From Pristionchus mayeri (lineage: Eukaryota > Nematoda > Chromadorea > Rhabditida > Neodiplogasteridae): a DNA stretch of 64,000 nt. The DNA lies in contig BTRK01000001.1 in assembly GCA_036245805.1 (NCBI GenBank), positions 3,100,001 to 3,164,000 on the forward strand. The letters are read 5' to 3'. The notes under the pieces were generated by a model. That model did no database searches, had not been told where the DNA came from, and was given only the letters and a program-made list of their open reading frames with translations. The translations under genes and the position numbers were made by a program. Shown here piece by piece: positions 12,501-24,267 of the stretch. The stretch's first letter is position 1. Each line of letters opens with the position of its first letter.

Positions 12501-14794
12501 CCGTCGACGCAAACGATCAGCTAGCGCACTGACCACATTGAATCGCAATTTGTAATGAAAGATGAAGATCTCTCACCGCAGCACATCCGGTGCGCCACTT
12601 AAGATCCTCGATTTCGTCCTTGAGCGTCAGTCGGAAACTCCTGGAATAGCGAATCAAGATATTTTTAAACGTGGCAATAGTAAAATCAAAAAACTTCTCA
12701 CACAACAAAATCACGTTTTCTATATTTTTAAAATTTGAACTCAAATATCATCTCTTACTCTGCCTGCTTCGTTTTCTCGATCGCCTCTTCGCGCCGTTTC
12801 TTCAGAATGGAAGCAATGTCTTGCATGCTGCAAATAAACATTATGATTATAATGCGCAGGGCATGAAACACAAATCGACCGCGTTCATTTTTGGTTCGTA
12901 AGAATTGAAGAAATAACAGTAACTAACTTCTCGTTTCATTTCTCACCCCGCGATCTCGCGCTTCTATTCTGCGTTATATTATTCGCATTCTGTTCAAGTT
13001 TGATAATTTCTCAGCATAAAATCGAAAAAATTCAAGTTTGATGCTGTCTACTGATCTACGCTCTCATTACCTAAAAAAAAGGAAGGCAAAGCAATAGCGT
13101 AGCAATCACCGTCTGCAACGTAATTTCGTTTCAATTCAACTTCCAAATGTGTCGAAGCATAAACTCTCCACTCACCCTCCCTTCCTCTTCATGTACTCGC
13201 CCCAGTAGAAGGAGGCCGCCTCATTCATTGACATCGATGAGGATCCTGAAGCAATAATGATAATTTAGACGATATTGTAACGATATAATTTAGTAGGAGC
13301 TTCCATGCATCAGCAGGCAATATAACAACATTTTGGTGGCTTGCGTCTAAGCTGTTAAATGGACAGAGGATAGATTTTCCTTAAAGTTTAAACAAAATTC
13401 GAAAAAGAATCCATTCTCTAAATTGCATTGGATTTACTATCTCATAGAATACGAGAACAAAATTTCACATTTCTTGTAAGAAATATATCTGTTTCTATTA
13501 CAAAAATGAGTTCCCACCTGTCGCAGTCGTGCCTGCACTCGCAGCAGCCGCAGCTGGCTGCTGCTGCGCCTTGAAGTGTGCCGTTGAGAGCTTACACGAT
13601 TCAAGTGCGTGTCTGGAATGATTTGCGCTTCACAAATGAGACAAACTAGTACAAAACAAACTAGTACACTTTGTGCTACAATTGATCGTCCCAGTAGGAG
13701 AAAAATATATTTTTTAAAATCATAATAAAATACTTTAATTAGCATAATTCGAATTGGATAGGTTTTCTTTCGGTCTAAGCATGCACAATGGTCGTTTTCT
13801 GATGTCTAAGTGAGAGCTTAAGATGTTTAAGGAAAGCCATCAGAAGTACAATCCCCTTCTCACCTGACTAGTTGTACGGGGTCATTCCCCTGCAGGGAGA
13901 GGGAGACATCCCTCAGTCGTCCACCTGCTCCCTTTTCCTTGATCGAGAATACAACCTGCAACTACCGTGGTCTTTTATATTTGCTGCTACGAGCTGTTTA
14001 AGTATACGAACTTTAGCGTATGTCATATTACTAGCACTTAAACATAGTCAGTAATTCATTGGGAGTTATAGTAAAGCAGTGTAAATAGTAATAAGGCAAT
14101 GTGGCTAAGCAAAAAAAAAAACACAATTATCGAAAGGAAATCAAGAAAAAAAGGAAATCATAATTTTCGCTATTGCGTGGTCACAATCAGTCTTACAGGA
14201 CTATAGTGATCCAAGGATACGATAACGGAATTGCCTAGTATTGCACCAACCTGGATGGGTTTGCCCGATGAGAGAACCGGCCGAGGGAAGAGATCGTTTA
14301 GGTAGCCATTGAAGATCTGCAAGAGGGGATTAAGGATATTTCTCACTACTTACTCTCATTATAAAATCGTTATTTCCACAAAATATCGAGTGAGGCGACG
14401 CGATGCAAACAATGATATGCGATTTGGCGATTTTGTGTTTCACGAGGCCTTTGAGAGAAGGGAGATGCTACTGCGTTGATCGTATCAGGGTTTTCCTTGG
14501 AAACAAAATAACAAGAAAATATATCACGAATTAAAATTTGACAACTCGCCTAATTGATGCCGCGGAAGTATTCTAAAGTCAGAAGCAAACAGATACACTG
14601 ATAGTACCGAAGCGGTAACTACTACAAAAGAACTAATACCCAACGTCCAGTGTATCTTCACGTACTATCTTTTATTTTCTATTTTCCGGCTCCCTCACCT
14701 TGAGTGACTTCTCGTTCCTCTCCCTCACATCGGGCATCGTTGCGAAGCGATCGGGATGAACGGCAAAGTAGAAGGGACGGAGAGCAGCATTCGC
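6451..14794 (-). CDS. tcaim: TCAIM-like mitochondrial protein (DUF4460 + DUF4461), N-terminal exon missing
   Basis: Seen: fifteen minus-strand exons join in phase: 14794-14699, 14316-14251, 13955-13864, 13612-13518, 13245-13176, 12827-12759, 12640-12577, 12127-11997, 11859-11781, 9029-8940, 8590-8526, 8255-8189, 7868-7753, 7207-7156, 6591-6451 (TAA 6451-6453), giving 430 residues. All joins are GT-AG. The first visible exon reads [17 protein letters not shown], with a J-domain-like HPD at residues 13-15, diagnostic of DUF4460. Residues 100-112 are Gln/Ala-rich. The C-terminal half includes [18 protein letters not shown] and a helical region fitting DUF4461. Known: this is the order in T-cell activation inhibitor, mitochondrial (about 496 residues in human), a matrix-targeted protein. 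Inferred: only the targeting-peptide exon(s) are missing. Odd: the last 16 residues and the stop lie in a MITE, so the C-terminus may be lineage-specific. Introns at 9030-11780 and 7208-7752 carry repeats. It converges with the GPCR gene. Confidence 0.93.
7240..7400. repeat. Intronic dispersed repeat (family R), copy 1
   Basis: This part of a TCAIM intron contains ATCGAATAGCCGATGGCTGA and AAAAATCAATAATAGCC. The same order of sequence recurs at 21970-22200 and, more divergent, at 56740-56960. There is no coding potential. Confidence 0.75.
9174..11060. mobile_element. 1.9-kb palindromic foldback element in a TCAIM intron
   Basis: The left arm (about 9174-10035) and right arm (about 10185-11060) are inverted copies with scattered mismatches and small indels; outer ends are ATATGAGTGACTAT and its complement. 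Inside them, GCCGTACAGCAAAAAAT faces ATTTTTTGCTGTACGGC. The loop of about 150 bp shows no gene. It sits between exons 9029-8940 and 11859-11781 of the host gene, so pre-mRNA would form a long hairpin. No transposase frame was seen. Confidence 0.9.
11265..11318 (+). repeat. 54-bp direct repeat, left copy
   Basis: Identical by eye to 11691-11744 (starts ACAAGAAAATT, ends AACACAAC). The pair flanks the solo-LTR-like insert that begins at 11319. Confidence 0.9.
11319..11693 (+). mobile_element. Solo-LTR-like insert A
   Basis: It begins TGTTGTATAGGAATT and ends ...CCAGACA (TG...CA). A hairpin (TATAGGAATT facing ATTCCTATA) lies in the first 50 bases, a pyrimidine-rich middle follows, and an AATAAA-like site (CTAATAAACC) lies near 11620. 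It shares its start, 5' hairpin and end with 27768-28083. No internal retrotransposon genes lie beside it. It is in a TCAIM intron. Confidence 0.6.
11691..11744 (+). repeat. 54-bp direct repeat, right copy
   Basis: Identical to 11265-11318 and directly abuts the end of the solo-LTR-like insert. It ends 37 bp before TCAIM exon 11781-11859, on the donor side of that minus-strand exon. Confidence 0.9.
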
Positions 14795-17764
14795 CTAAAT
14801 TTTGGAGATATTTTATTCGAAAAATGGCCAAAGTTTGCTCGAGTTTCCAATTTGCAAACAATATCATACGAAATGGAACATCGTTACTAAGCTTTTTAGA
14901 CAGAGCGATTACTTCAGTGATACCAAGCCACTTGTCAAATTGCGGTTACAAATCTTGCCTATAGCTTTTGAGCAAATTCCAAGAACTGATTTCACTATTT
15001 TCGGTAGGAATGAAAAAATAATACCTCTTGTATTGACAGCCATCTCTTGGCTACTGTAACGCCTCCCTGTATCGATCGGGGGCTTCCCATTGGGATCATT
15101 ATTACTGTATCATTCAACGAGGCTGTAAATGCGCAGTGATGAGCGGTCTTGATACAAATCGATAGAACTCGAAGCACAAAGATATGAGAAAGCGATACAA
15201 ACGCTCTGGTGCTCTCGCTCTGGTGTACATTCTATTTTAAATCAACTTTATCCAAACAATGGTATGGCTCCTGAACAATTATCACAGCAAACTAGGACAA
15301 TATACAGAAAATGGACTGGGGACAAGCAGGAATGAGAGATCAACACAGAAAATGTACAAATAAATATTGAAGCTTTTGACAAATTTCGAAATTTAACACA
15401 TGATCAAAACAAGAGGTCACCATTGGAGCAAACTTGATAAGCTATCATTGATAACGAAAAATTGCAAAACAACATTTCCGGTGGAGCCTTCTAACTCCCG
15501 GAGCTACCGTACTCCTCTAACGCCATGGACTTCTGAAATAATATGGATGAGTGGGTTTATCTACCAAGCTCCGCCCCCTCGCGACCCTCTCTCAACTTCA
15601 TCTGTTAAAATCGGGTGATAAACGCCTTATCAGCATGTCACGTTGTCTCTTGAGGGTATGGACTTTGATCTTTGAAAGTTGCTCTCCATTCTCCCCCACA
15701 GGGCACGCCACAAAAAACGAACAAATAAGTATAGTTTGAGCGGTCTTGGTATGCTATAATATTCATGCTATCCGAAAAATAAGTGATTATTAGCACCCCA
15801 AATAAAAGATAAGATAAAACAACGCACCGCAAAACTAAGAGGCTATTCCCATTAATTACCACTAGAGAAATCGCCTCACTCTCAATGAAAACAGCGACGA
15901 AAAAGCGGTACTAAATCGGTACTGCAGACACCTGGTACTTCCATAATCAACCAGCCGAGAGAGTACGTTGAGTAGAAGAGACGACAGACAGACAGAGATC
16001 ATTCAAGAGGGAGAGAGAACATAATATGGAGTGACGGTAGAGAAGCGTGTAATGGGAGTGATGGGAGAACAAGGGAACTGATATGGGCAATGGAAAGGAG
16101 AGGGTTAGGATTGGCGAGAGACTAGGTAAAAGTTAGAGAGTCGTTATCAGATATGAAAAAATGCATGCAAAAAAGCAAAACCGATTCCCTTTGGCGCACG
16201 GAAGACAAACACTAAGCATATAGGGATTCTGACAAGGGGGAAAATCTCCTAATCTACGCCTCAAATCAAGATTACTAATTACGATTACAAAGTAGAGAAT
16301 TGGCGGGGGGGGGGGGTGAGAAACATGAAATGAGAAGTGGCGCCCATCTCCTTAATTCCCCTTCCTTTCTGGTCGTTCCCCATTCGATGAACTTGTGATG
16401 GGTCAGGTTGGTCGAGAGGGGAGGAAAACTTGCTTGAGAACACGCGCCAAACTATCTCTCTCCTATATTACTCAGTATCATGAACAAATGCACAAATGAG
16501 GAAGGAACTGCGCTAAGTTCGCCCATTGAGAAAGGAAAGATAGGCTTTCCCGTTCGAAAATCGATTACAAAAAAGCTAACGAGCAGCAAGGGATATCCCC
16601 GATAGAGAACGGATAAGTGATTAATTATAATAGAAGCGGTTCGAAGCATGATTGACTTACGCGCGCCACTTTGATCTTATGGAATTGTTGCAACCAGAAC
16701 ACTCCCTGTACCTATCTTCCGAAAGTTGATGGAAATCATAGTATCTACAAAAACGTTCATGCATAAACCAGGATGTCACACCGAAATAGCATGGCAATAG
16801 TTATCCTGAAGTTAAAACCACAAGTCTCTCCTCCTGACCTACACTTTCTACTGGAATCGTTTCTATGGACCGTGTTTACACGAGTGGAAATGCAGGTGGT
16901 GTCACATGATGATTCCCTCCGCCTTCCACATTATTGCTATTATTGCACGCAAGTTTACGTGCAGGAGTGTCCAGGGATAGGAAAACAACACGAATGGCCT
17001 AGAACTAAATGTAAATGAGGCAGTAACATTAATGTTAGCGGGACCACGTCAATGAGATTGTCTGCAAGTACCTCTAAGCAGTAAGTAATATTAGCGTGGC
17101 TATAATTTCCCTGGGCAAATTATCCTAATTGTATTTTACCAGTAATCTTTCACATCATAATTAAATAAAATAATTTAAAAGCGCACTTATCGATGAAGAG
17201 GCCGGTTCTGCGTCTGGGCCTTGGTCAGCTTCCGTTTGACGATAAATGACTTTGAGACGGCATCTACAATTAGCATCTTGATTATACGAGGATTAATCAT
17301 TGCAAAACGCCAGCGGGCAGCCGAGAAGCCGCCACTGAAGGCCACGACAATTCGTGATAAACGAGGAAAGGAAAAGGATAAATTACGGTAGTACGGTATC
17401 AACAGATCGGTCGCAAAATTGAATGGAAACGTAAAATGTAAATTACCAATTCATGCGAATGGCATTGAACATAATACGGTCAAAAACATCGACAACAAGA
17501 GTAGCGGCTCGCTATTATAGAGCCGTTTGTATCGAAGCAATAAATAAGCAATAAATATATCTAGAGAAAAGATGCATGGAGAAGTAACTTCCTAAAGGGG
17601 AGCGAGTGGGGATTTCGGTCCATGGGGCATGCAAGAGAATGAACAGGATTGATCAGCGATAAGAAAACAAAACCCGAATGGTCTAGAAGAAAATTCGAGT
17701 ATGATATTTTAATATTAATGATGAGCGAGAAACCTATTGACTGCAAAGCTACTAGTGAGTAATA
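14795..17764. other. Upstream region of TCAIM; no firm gene
   Basis: The missing N-terminal exon of the minus-strand gene should lie here or beyond. The best candidate is 16711-16661: it has a strong donor (CGC|GTAAGTC) and an acceptor-like TAG before it, and its 17 codons (VQGVFWLQQFHKIKVAR) end in the phase required by exon 14794-14699. It lacks a start codon, so another exon would be needed. A poly-G run of about 11-12 bases is at 16304-16316. Other open frames look like chance. Confidence 0.35.
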
Positions 17765-17939
17765 TCTATACCTATATATAAAGCGCTGTGTGTGTCTGTC
17801 CGTCTGTCCGGATTGCGAAACTATTGCGAAACAATTGCGAAATATGGAGGGGGAAGTCAACAAGTTGCGAAACGAGTGATTGCGAAACCTACTCCGCTAG
17901 GACGGGGCCCCCGCCGAAGGCGGCGGGCAGCCGGACTAG
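17765..17939 (+). mobile_element. 175-bp non-autonomous mini-Helitron
   Basis: The 5' end TCTATACCTATATATAAAGC follows an A; the 3' end is CTAG followed by T, which is the Helitron insertion signature (between A and T, no target duplication). A GC-rich hairpin (GCCCCCGCC-GAA-GGCGGCGGGC) ends about 8 bases before CTAG, as in Helitrons. The interior has a GTGTGTGTCTGTCCGTCTG tract and repeated ATTGCGAAAC units. No Rep/helicase gene, so it must be mobilised in trans. Confidence 0.85.
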
Positions 17940-18858
17940 TTAAATACTAATACGGCTTGAATTCCACTGGACAGACTTTCGAAACGGGAAAGCCACTAAG
18001 GACGTCCAATAGTAGTATACAGACAGTTTCTCACATCAACGGCCGAGCAACGTATTATCTTATTTGAAGTAGGAAAAGATCAAAGACTACCACTTACTTG
18101 GTTAGATACTAACCTGCTACCGCTACCGAAGATGCTGGATGCCTGAATTGCCCGCGAAAGAGTATTAAAAAAATATTTATAAATATTTCTAGCAACGGAA
18201 GATTAATCACAATAAAATCAGGTAGGTAATACACTTAAAATTAGAATTTCTAATAAACCAGAATGAGCAATGCAACAAAATATAAGTTTCCAATAGGTTA
18301 CAGTACACTCCCTATTTTCAGTACCTCTTACTTTCTTGAATCCCCATGCGAAGATAACACCATCGCTTTTCCCACCTTATAATCGCTTCAACAATATTCC
18401 CATCCTCTCCTGAAAGGCCGCGGAGGGCGGCGACGTTGCAGTGTACACTAGCGTGGTCAAAACAGTTCAATGCTCAACCATTAAAAGCTCAGCAGTTCGA
18501 ATACGGGTTGGGAAGCTACCCCGCCACGCGCGTAGTGTGCCGCGCTTTTTCACGGCTAACCAGACGATAATAGGAAGCGCATTCTCTCCTAGATCCGTTT
18601 TTGTTCTCTCCTAGATCCGTTTTTGAGCCACAAAAACGACTTGTGCACTCTAAAGCGGGTCAGCTATCGAATGAGAGCGGAACTCGACGCGTGGCACGGC
18701 CTATCCGTAAGAGAGAGTTAACAAGTCTGAGATAAGTGAGTTGTTTTTTGCCACACTAATGTACACACACTCGAGCATCCTGCCCGAGATTCAGGCCCAT
18801 TCAGGCCGCAAGCCGTCGCCACTTCATTAGTACTGTTTTTACCAATCAATTTATATGT
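17940..18858. other. No gene seen; short tandem duplication
   Basis: Only a 22-base tandem pair (TTCTCTCCTAGATCCGTTTTTG-like, about 18582-18625) stands out. No splice-consistent coding was recognised. Confidence 0.6.
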
Positions 18859-19036
18859 TACTTTGAGAAATAGATTGCGTAGCAACGTGATGTATATGAT
18901 AAACTTCTTAAAGTACTAAAGTATCCGCGGAACGGGAAAATATTTACAGTTAAATATTTCCCGTTCCGCGAATATTGTTGTACTTTAAGAAGTTTATCAT
19001 GTACACCACGTTGCTACGCATTCTATTCTCAAAGTA
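18859..19036. mobile_element. MITE with TA-flanked inverted repeats, copy 1
   Basis: TACTTTGAGAA...TGCGTAGCAACGTG and TGATAAACTTCTTAAAGTAC on the left face their complements on the right, ending CTCAAAGTA. The arms meet near 18950 around a second stem built on CCGCGGAACGGGAAAATATT. TA at each edge fits a Tc1/mariner-type target. It shares its terminus with 19347-19513. Confidence 0.8.
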
Positions 19037-19346
19037 TTATAGTTAATAATTGAAAAAATTGCACCGAGCCCAAATATTCGATTGAAAATACAGGTTTTCA
19101 ACTGTTTCTGCATCGTTCTAAATAAGTTAACGAAGAACAGCGATAAAGGGTCGATAGAAATTCTCAAATTCATATTGAAAGATGCAAATTCCCAGATTAT
19201 AGATTACTTTCTTACCTCGATTAGTAGATCCTTCAAGTTGCATGCCGACGTCTATGAACCAATAGCCCGTAACTGCTGATAATGAAAGAAGAGCAAATTA
19301 CCCTTTCCATATATATTTTTTTCAACCCTCTTCTAACCTCTGCTAT

Positions 19347-19513
19347 GTTACTGTGAGAACATAATGCGTAGTCTGTGGTGTGGTGGGTGAGATGTATCAT
19401 ATTTTGTTGTATTACTCGCGGAACTTTTTTTCTCCCGCTTTCCGCGAGTAATACAACAAAATGTGATAACTCTCGCACACCACACCACGGACTACGCATT
19501 CTGTTCTCACAGT
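19347..19513. mobile_element. MITE with TA-flanked inverted repeats, copy 2
   Basis: TACTGTGAGAACATAATGCG and GTAGTCTGTGGTGTGGTG on the left face the inverted complement ending CTCACAGTA. The centre is GTATTACTCGCGGAA facing TTCCGCGAGTAATAC. The first 20 or so bases match 18859 onwards at most positions, and both copies follow TATGT. Confidence 0.8.
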
Positions 19514-19589
19514 ACAATACATCATAAATAAAATGCGGGTGCACCCTAACTCGAATAAAGGAAATGCAAGTTCATCAGAAAAGTGAAAT

Positions 19590-21400
19590 TCAAACAATTT
19601 CATCGGCCCGCGACTTCGCCGCTTCAGTGTCCCTTCATTTCCTAAGGCATTCTCACTCCAACAATATGGATTTAGCCAATTGTTCAAACATTAAATATCA
19701 CCCCCACCTTATCGTAAGAGACTGCAGCCGCGTCAGCGTCTGCTCGAGTCCGCAATGACCAGGGACGATCAACTGAAAAAAGAATTTTTGAACAAAATAC
19801 GGATGAACAGTCAAATACGCTGAATAATAGCAACCATTTTATACAATTTGAAACATGAAATGTAAAGCTGATTTTTTCTAAGCGTAGCATTAACAAATTA
19901 TGTAATACACTAATTAAACATTGCAATGCATTGAAGAATTTCAATGTTACAAACTACAAAACCGGAAAGTCTAACGAAACCGGAAAATGGTGAGTAATAT
20001 GAAGTGGTGCAATTTTTATATATTTTTTTATATTTAAACAATTCTAATTATTAATTTTTAATTACTAAAAACATTTTTAATTACTAAAAATTAATAATAA
20101 AATTAGATTAATCTCACCTCTACTCCACACATCAGGTCGCCCGCAATTGCACAAGTCTTCGCAAGCGGCGTCAGCTGCTAACGACGAATTTCAACCTCGA
20201 AACACACCTGGAGAGAAAACTATAGCTATTATTATAAGTAAAAATACAATCAGGAGTAGTGGTTCAAGACGAACTCATAATGGATTCAAAAATTATACTA
20301 GGGAAAGCAGCTTTTGAATAGTCGACGTGGACCTCGCCAACAACTTGTAATGCATATTTTCAGCCGTGCTTCGCTCGAATTCTTCCGCGATGCGTGATGC
20401 TAAAAATCTTATGCTCTCTCAACATCTTCGATTAGTGAATAAACAGTTTTTGCATTTATAAAAAATTATAAAAAAACGAGTCAAACCAAAAACCAGATGT
20501 TTCCCAGACACATTTAGGCACTTTCGGCAACTTAATTTTTGTGACGACATGTCGACAGTAACAAGCAAAAACCTCACAGCTTTTCTGTTCAACCATTCAG
20601 ATATTCGATGTTCAACCACCAGTATCCTAGCCAACCTTCTGCCACTGCTCAGGCACTTAATCCACTACAAATATCACTCCTCCATTTCAGCAGATGAACG
20701 AACCACGACCGAACCTGAGAGAATATCTATCGATTGACTTACCACTCGATCGCTTAGCGCTTCCACAACTGAAGATGCTCCACGGCAGGATAGCCTGAAT
20801 CAGAAAATAATGTCAATACTTCCGACGCTGTATTGATCTGCGCTATCTTCAACAGTTATCTCTGCTCGTTGTTACATTATACATCATGGTTAACATCACT
20901 CGGCTACTTGTTCATCCAACTGCAAATGAAGAAATGAGATATCAAGGTAAATATTACAGGGAAAAAATATTTATTTTTGGCATGAGAACATCGAGCCGAT
21001 TAGATTTGTAACTTCGCCTATACACTTGATCTCAAGCTGAAACCCCGAAATATGTCCTTGAAACTATCATTTTTATAACTTATGTAGCTATTGAATTCAG
21101 GTGGAACCCTCTACCACTAACATACCTATTGTATATTACTAACATTCCACTCACAGTAAAATTCTGATGGATATTCTTTCGCGAAGCATTTTACCGTATA
21201 GAGCGGCCACACACCTTCCCATGTCACACCTTGATCAAGAGATCCTTATCGGCAGTTCGCGATTGCTGATTCTGAAAACAGAACGTGTTTGCCAACGTTT
21301 CTCTTGTGTGTCTGGAAACAACCATCCAACCTTTTAATCATTAATTAAATCGTGTGCGCCCAACAACGGACAACGGAAGCGCTAGTTATTCGGAACTCCA
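19590..21400 (-). pseudogene. Decayed TCAIM-derived copy 1
   Basis: Minus-strand matches to real TCAIM exons appear in gene order and spacing: 19708-19771 to exon 8590-8526 (shared AGTCCGCAATGACCAGGGAC stretch), 20119-20207 to exon 9029-8940, about 20636-20714 to exon 11859-11781, and about 21216-21278 to exon 8255-8189. The distance between the first two (348 bp) equals that in the real gene (350 bp), and intron sequence (ACCGGAAA...ACCGGAAAATGG) is also shared, so it was copied from DNA and not mRNA. The exon 8940-like part has an in-frame stop on the minus strand. Confidence 0.8.
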
Positions 21401-21409
21401 ACATTTTCA

Positions 21410-22990
21410 TTAACCCGCGACTCCACAGCTTCAGTTTCACTTCACTTTCCGAGGCATGACTACTCAAACAATTCGAGATCGATCAACAGGCTAAAAATAA
21501 TAGATCGTTGGTCACCTCAACGTAATGTTCTGCAGCCGCCTCAGCGTTTGATCGAGTCCGCAATAAAAATTGAAGTGAATGTTTCCCAGGCACTTTTTGG
21601 ATGTTTCCCAGGCACTTTTTGGATGTTTCCCAGACACTTTTTGGATGTTTCCCAGGCACTTTTTGGCACCATCGACAAGTTAACTATTGCGATGACATCA
21701 ACAAGCAATACCTCTCGGCTTTTCTGTTCAACCTTTCATCTATTCAATGTTCAACCATCACGATACAGTATCCTGATCTACCTTCTGCTTCTGCTCGGCC
21801 CTTTATCCTCTCACAATGCACTCTTCCACCACAGCTGATGAACGAACCACGACCGAATCTGAGATATTACCGATCGATTAGCTCACTATTCGCTCGTTCC
21901 AGAGCTCGATCCACAACTGAAAATGTTCCACGTCTGGATGTCCTGAATCTGAAATTAAAGAAACCAGACGATGACGAAATTGACCCCCTATTTTTTGTAA
22001 TCCATCGAATAGCCGATGGCTGAATTAGTTCAGAATGAAAATACAAAAATGCTAAAAATCAATAATAGCCTCAAGGGCCTTAAATTATCATCGTAATCCC
22101 GCGCTCTCTCACTTTTGCATACTCTCTCGTACACGCGATGAGGTCAGGGTCAGATCAGGGATCCGTCCTCGGACGCATAAAGCAGGAATCGAAGAACAAG
22201 GTAATTATAAATTAATTGAGAGATATTCGATCGATTGGCTTACTACGCGGCCGCGCAGCACTTCCACTGCTGAACATGCTCCATGGCTGGTTGGCCTGAA
22301 TAAGAAATTAATATGTTAGCATCACTAACGAGATTTCACTATTCTGCGCTATCAACTTTATTTATCCCCGCTCGCTGAGACATAAGACAGTCTTGCTAAA
22401 ATCCCTCTGTTTCAATGCACAATGATGATTTTATTGATAAAAAAAATCGCAGCCATCTAAGTATAACATTCTTGTAATCACTCATCAGTACGCCCATCTA
22501 TCATGTGCTTCATAGTGATCACATAATCTAAAGTGAGGCAACAACAACAATAATTGGTCGTCCTCCACGAAAAAAAGCAAATTTTTTCTCCCTTCGAGAT
22601 TTCCATTCCAAGGCTATTCTCTCACGCACTTCATCTCACTCACGCTTAGAGTACTCCTACTTTGTCGGTCTTGGCAACAGTCTACAGTAGTTGTATAGGG
22701 GAAGTTAGCACCGACGAAGACGATACCGAATATGGGCCTGTAAATAGATGTTGATATTTTATTAATAAAGTTGAAGGAGCGATAAGTTAGCCCAGATTGT
22801 TTGATATGTTAGCATGAAAATGAAACTGTTCGACAATAATGCTCCTATTTTGGCATCACGGTTTGCACCAAAAATTCAAATGATAAAAAAAGCTACTCGA
22901 ATTCATTGTTTATAGGGCGCATATTGTAAGCTAAATCTATATTATTTTACTAGATACTTGCAATTACAGGGTATGGAGCGTAGGCCATAA
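21410..22990 (-). pseudogene. Decayed TCAIM-derived copy 2
   Basis: An exon 8590-like piece is at about 21513-21565 and an exon 11859-like piece at about 21785-21860 (shared GATGAACGAACCACGACCGA). The family R intron repeat follows at 21970-22200. The same exon-like block after the second piece (GATCGATT...CCTGAAT) recurs in all three copies. Reading frames are broken. Confidence 0.75.
21579..21666 (+). repeat. 22-bp tandem repeat, four units
   Basis: Four units of ATGTTTCCCAGGCACTTTTTGG-type sequence (21579, 21601, 21623, 21645) with one substitution among them. A single related unit lies near 20500 in copy 1, so the array expanded inside copy 2. Confidence 0.9.
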
Positions 22991-23009
22991 ACAATTTCAC
23001 AATTTCGAA

Positions 23010-24060
23010 GAGCGACTGTTCGGTTTCAGCGTTCCTTCTTTTTCTGATGCATCATCACTCCAATAATGTATGGTGGATACCAAATATGCAATACCAAATA
23101 TGTCATACCATACATGAAATATCACTCCTCGCATCATCGTAAGCATCTGCATCCGCGTCAGGGTCTGATCGAGTCCACAACGACCAGCGATGATAACCTA
23201 CAAAAGGTTGTTGAAACAAAATATCAATAACAGGAACAGGCAAATCTTCAGCCTTCGGGAAAAAATAATATATTCAAAATCATGAAAAGGCAATTCCTAA
23301 TCCTGCCGAGCACTTGAACCGCTAGCAATTAAACTAATCCATATTAGCATATGAACGAATCGCGATCGAATCTGATATATTATCGATCGATTGGCTTACC
23401 ACTCGGTCGTTCCAGCGCTCGTTCCACAGCTGACGATGCTCCATTGATGCATGGATAAGAAATTATTATAACAAGATCCCAATCGATACTTCACTATTCT
23501 GTGCTATCTTCAACATTTATCCCCACTCGCTGTAATTACATTGCCTTTCTAAGGTCCCTCGGCTATAATAATCAATTATACGTTGATTGATAAAGATAGT
23601 GGATATCATTGAATGCACAACTCTCAGCGATTTATGTGTCCTTGATCTCAACTCTTATGAGTACGTAGACCAATCACATTTACCCTTCTGTGCTTTCCAA
23701 TCCCACTCGTTCCTCTCACTCACGTTGCACTTCTTCTTTCTTCGTTGATAGTGGCTGCAGTCTACAGTAGTTGTTGAGTGGAAGCACCTACGGAGATCGA
23801 CGAGACACTGATGGATCTCGAAATGAGACGTACATATATTTTTAAGAACGAAGCCTATCTCCAATCGAACTGAATGATGGGGAGGCAATATCTATCCTAA
23901 CGGAAGCTCGAAATTCGCATGACATTACTGTTAAAAAAGTGAGCAATCGTTACAACACTGTCTCACTATTCTGTGTAGATAAAACAAGAAAAGACAGTTA
24001 TCTCTACTAGCGGTGGCACTACATGCCTGGCCAACTACTCCCGGATACAATGAACCGTAT
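23010..24060 (-). pseudogene. Decayed TCAIM-derived copy 3
   Basis: An exon 8590-like piece (about 23133-23200) and an exon 11859-like piece (about 23310-23375, with GATGAACG variants) are followed by a GATCGATTGGCTTACCACTC block like that of copies 1 and 2. A shared CAGTCTACAGTAGTTGT tail occurs here (23758) and in copy 2 (22679). It is the most diverged of the three and not translatable. Confidence 0.65.
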
Positions 24061-24080
24061 GTAGTTCAGTAGATCTAGAG

Positions 24081-24267
24081 AAGCTTCTAGAATGTTCTAG
24101 AAAGTTCGAAAATGTTCCAAAGCTTCTAGAATGTTTCGGAAAGTTCGAAAATGTTCCAAAGCTTCTATAATGTTCCAGAAAGTTCGAAAATGTTCCAAAG
24201 CTTCTAGAATGTTCCAGAAAGTTCGAAAATGTTCCAAAGCTCCTAGAATGTTCCAGAAAGTTCGAAA
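24081..24267 (+). repeat. 39-bp minisatellite of heat-shock-element pentamers
   Basis: Units start at 24081, 24120, 24159 and 24198, with a partial one at 24237. Each reads as alternating TTCnn and GAAnn pentamers (TTCTAGAATGTTCCAGAA, then AGTTCGAAAATGTTCC). Known: three or more alternating nGAAn/nTTCn blocks form the HSF binding site. Inferred: potential HSF-1 binding array; no gene with a start site was recognised nearby. Confidence 0.85.

Noticed and set aside
17187..17402. N-terminal TCAIM exon (71-residue minus frame)
   Set aside because: The frame ends at a stop right at the apparent donor and cannot join the phase 0 start of exon 14794-14699.
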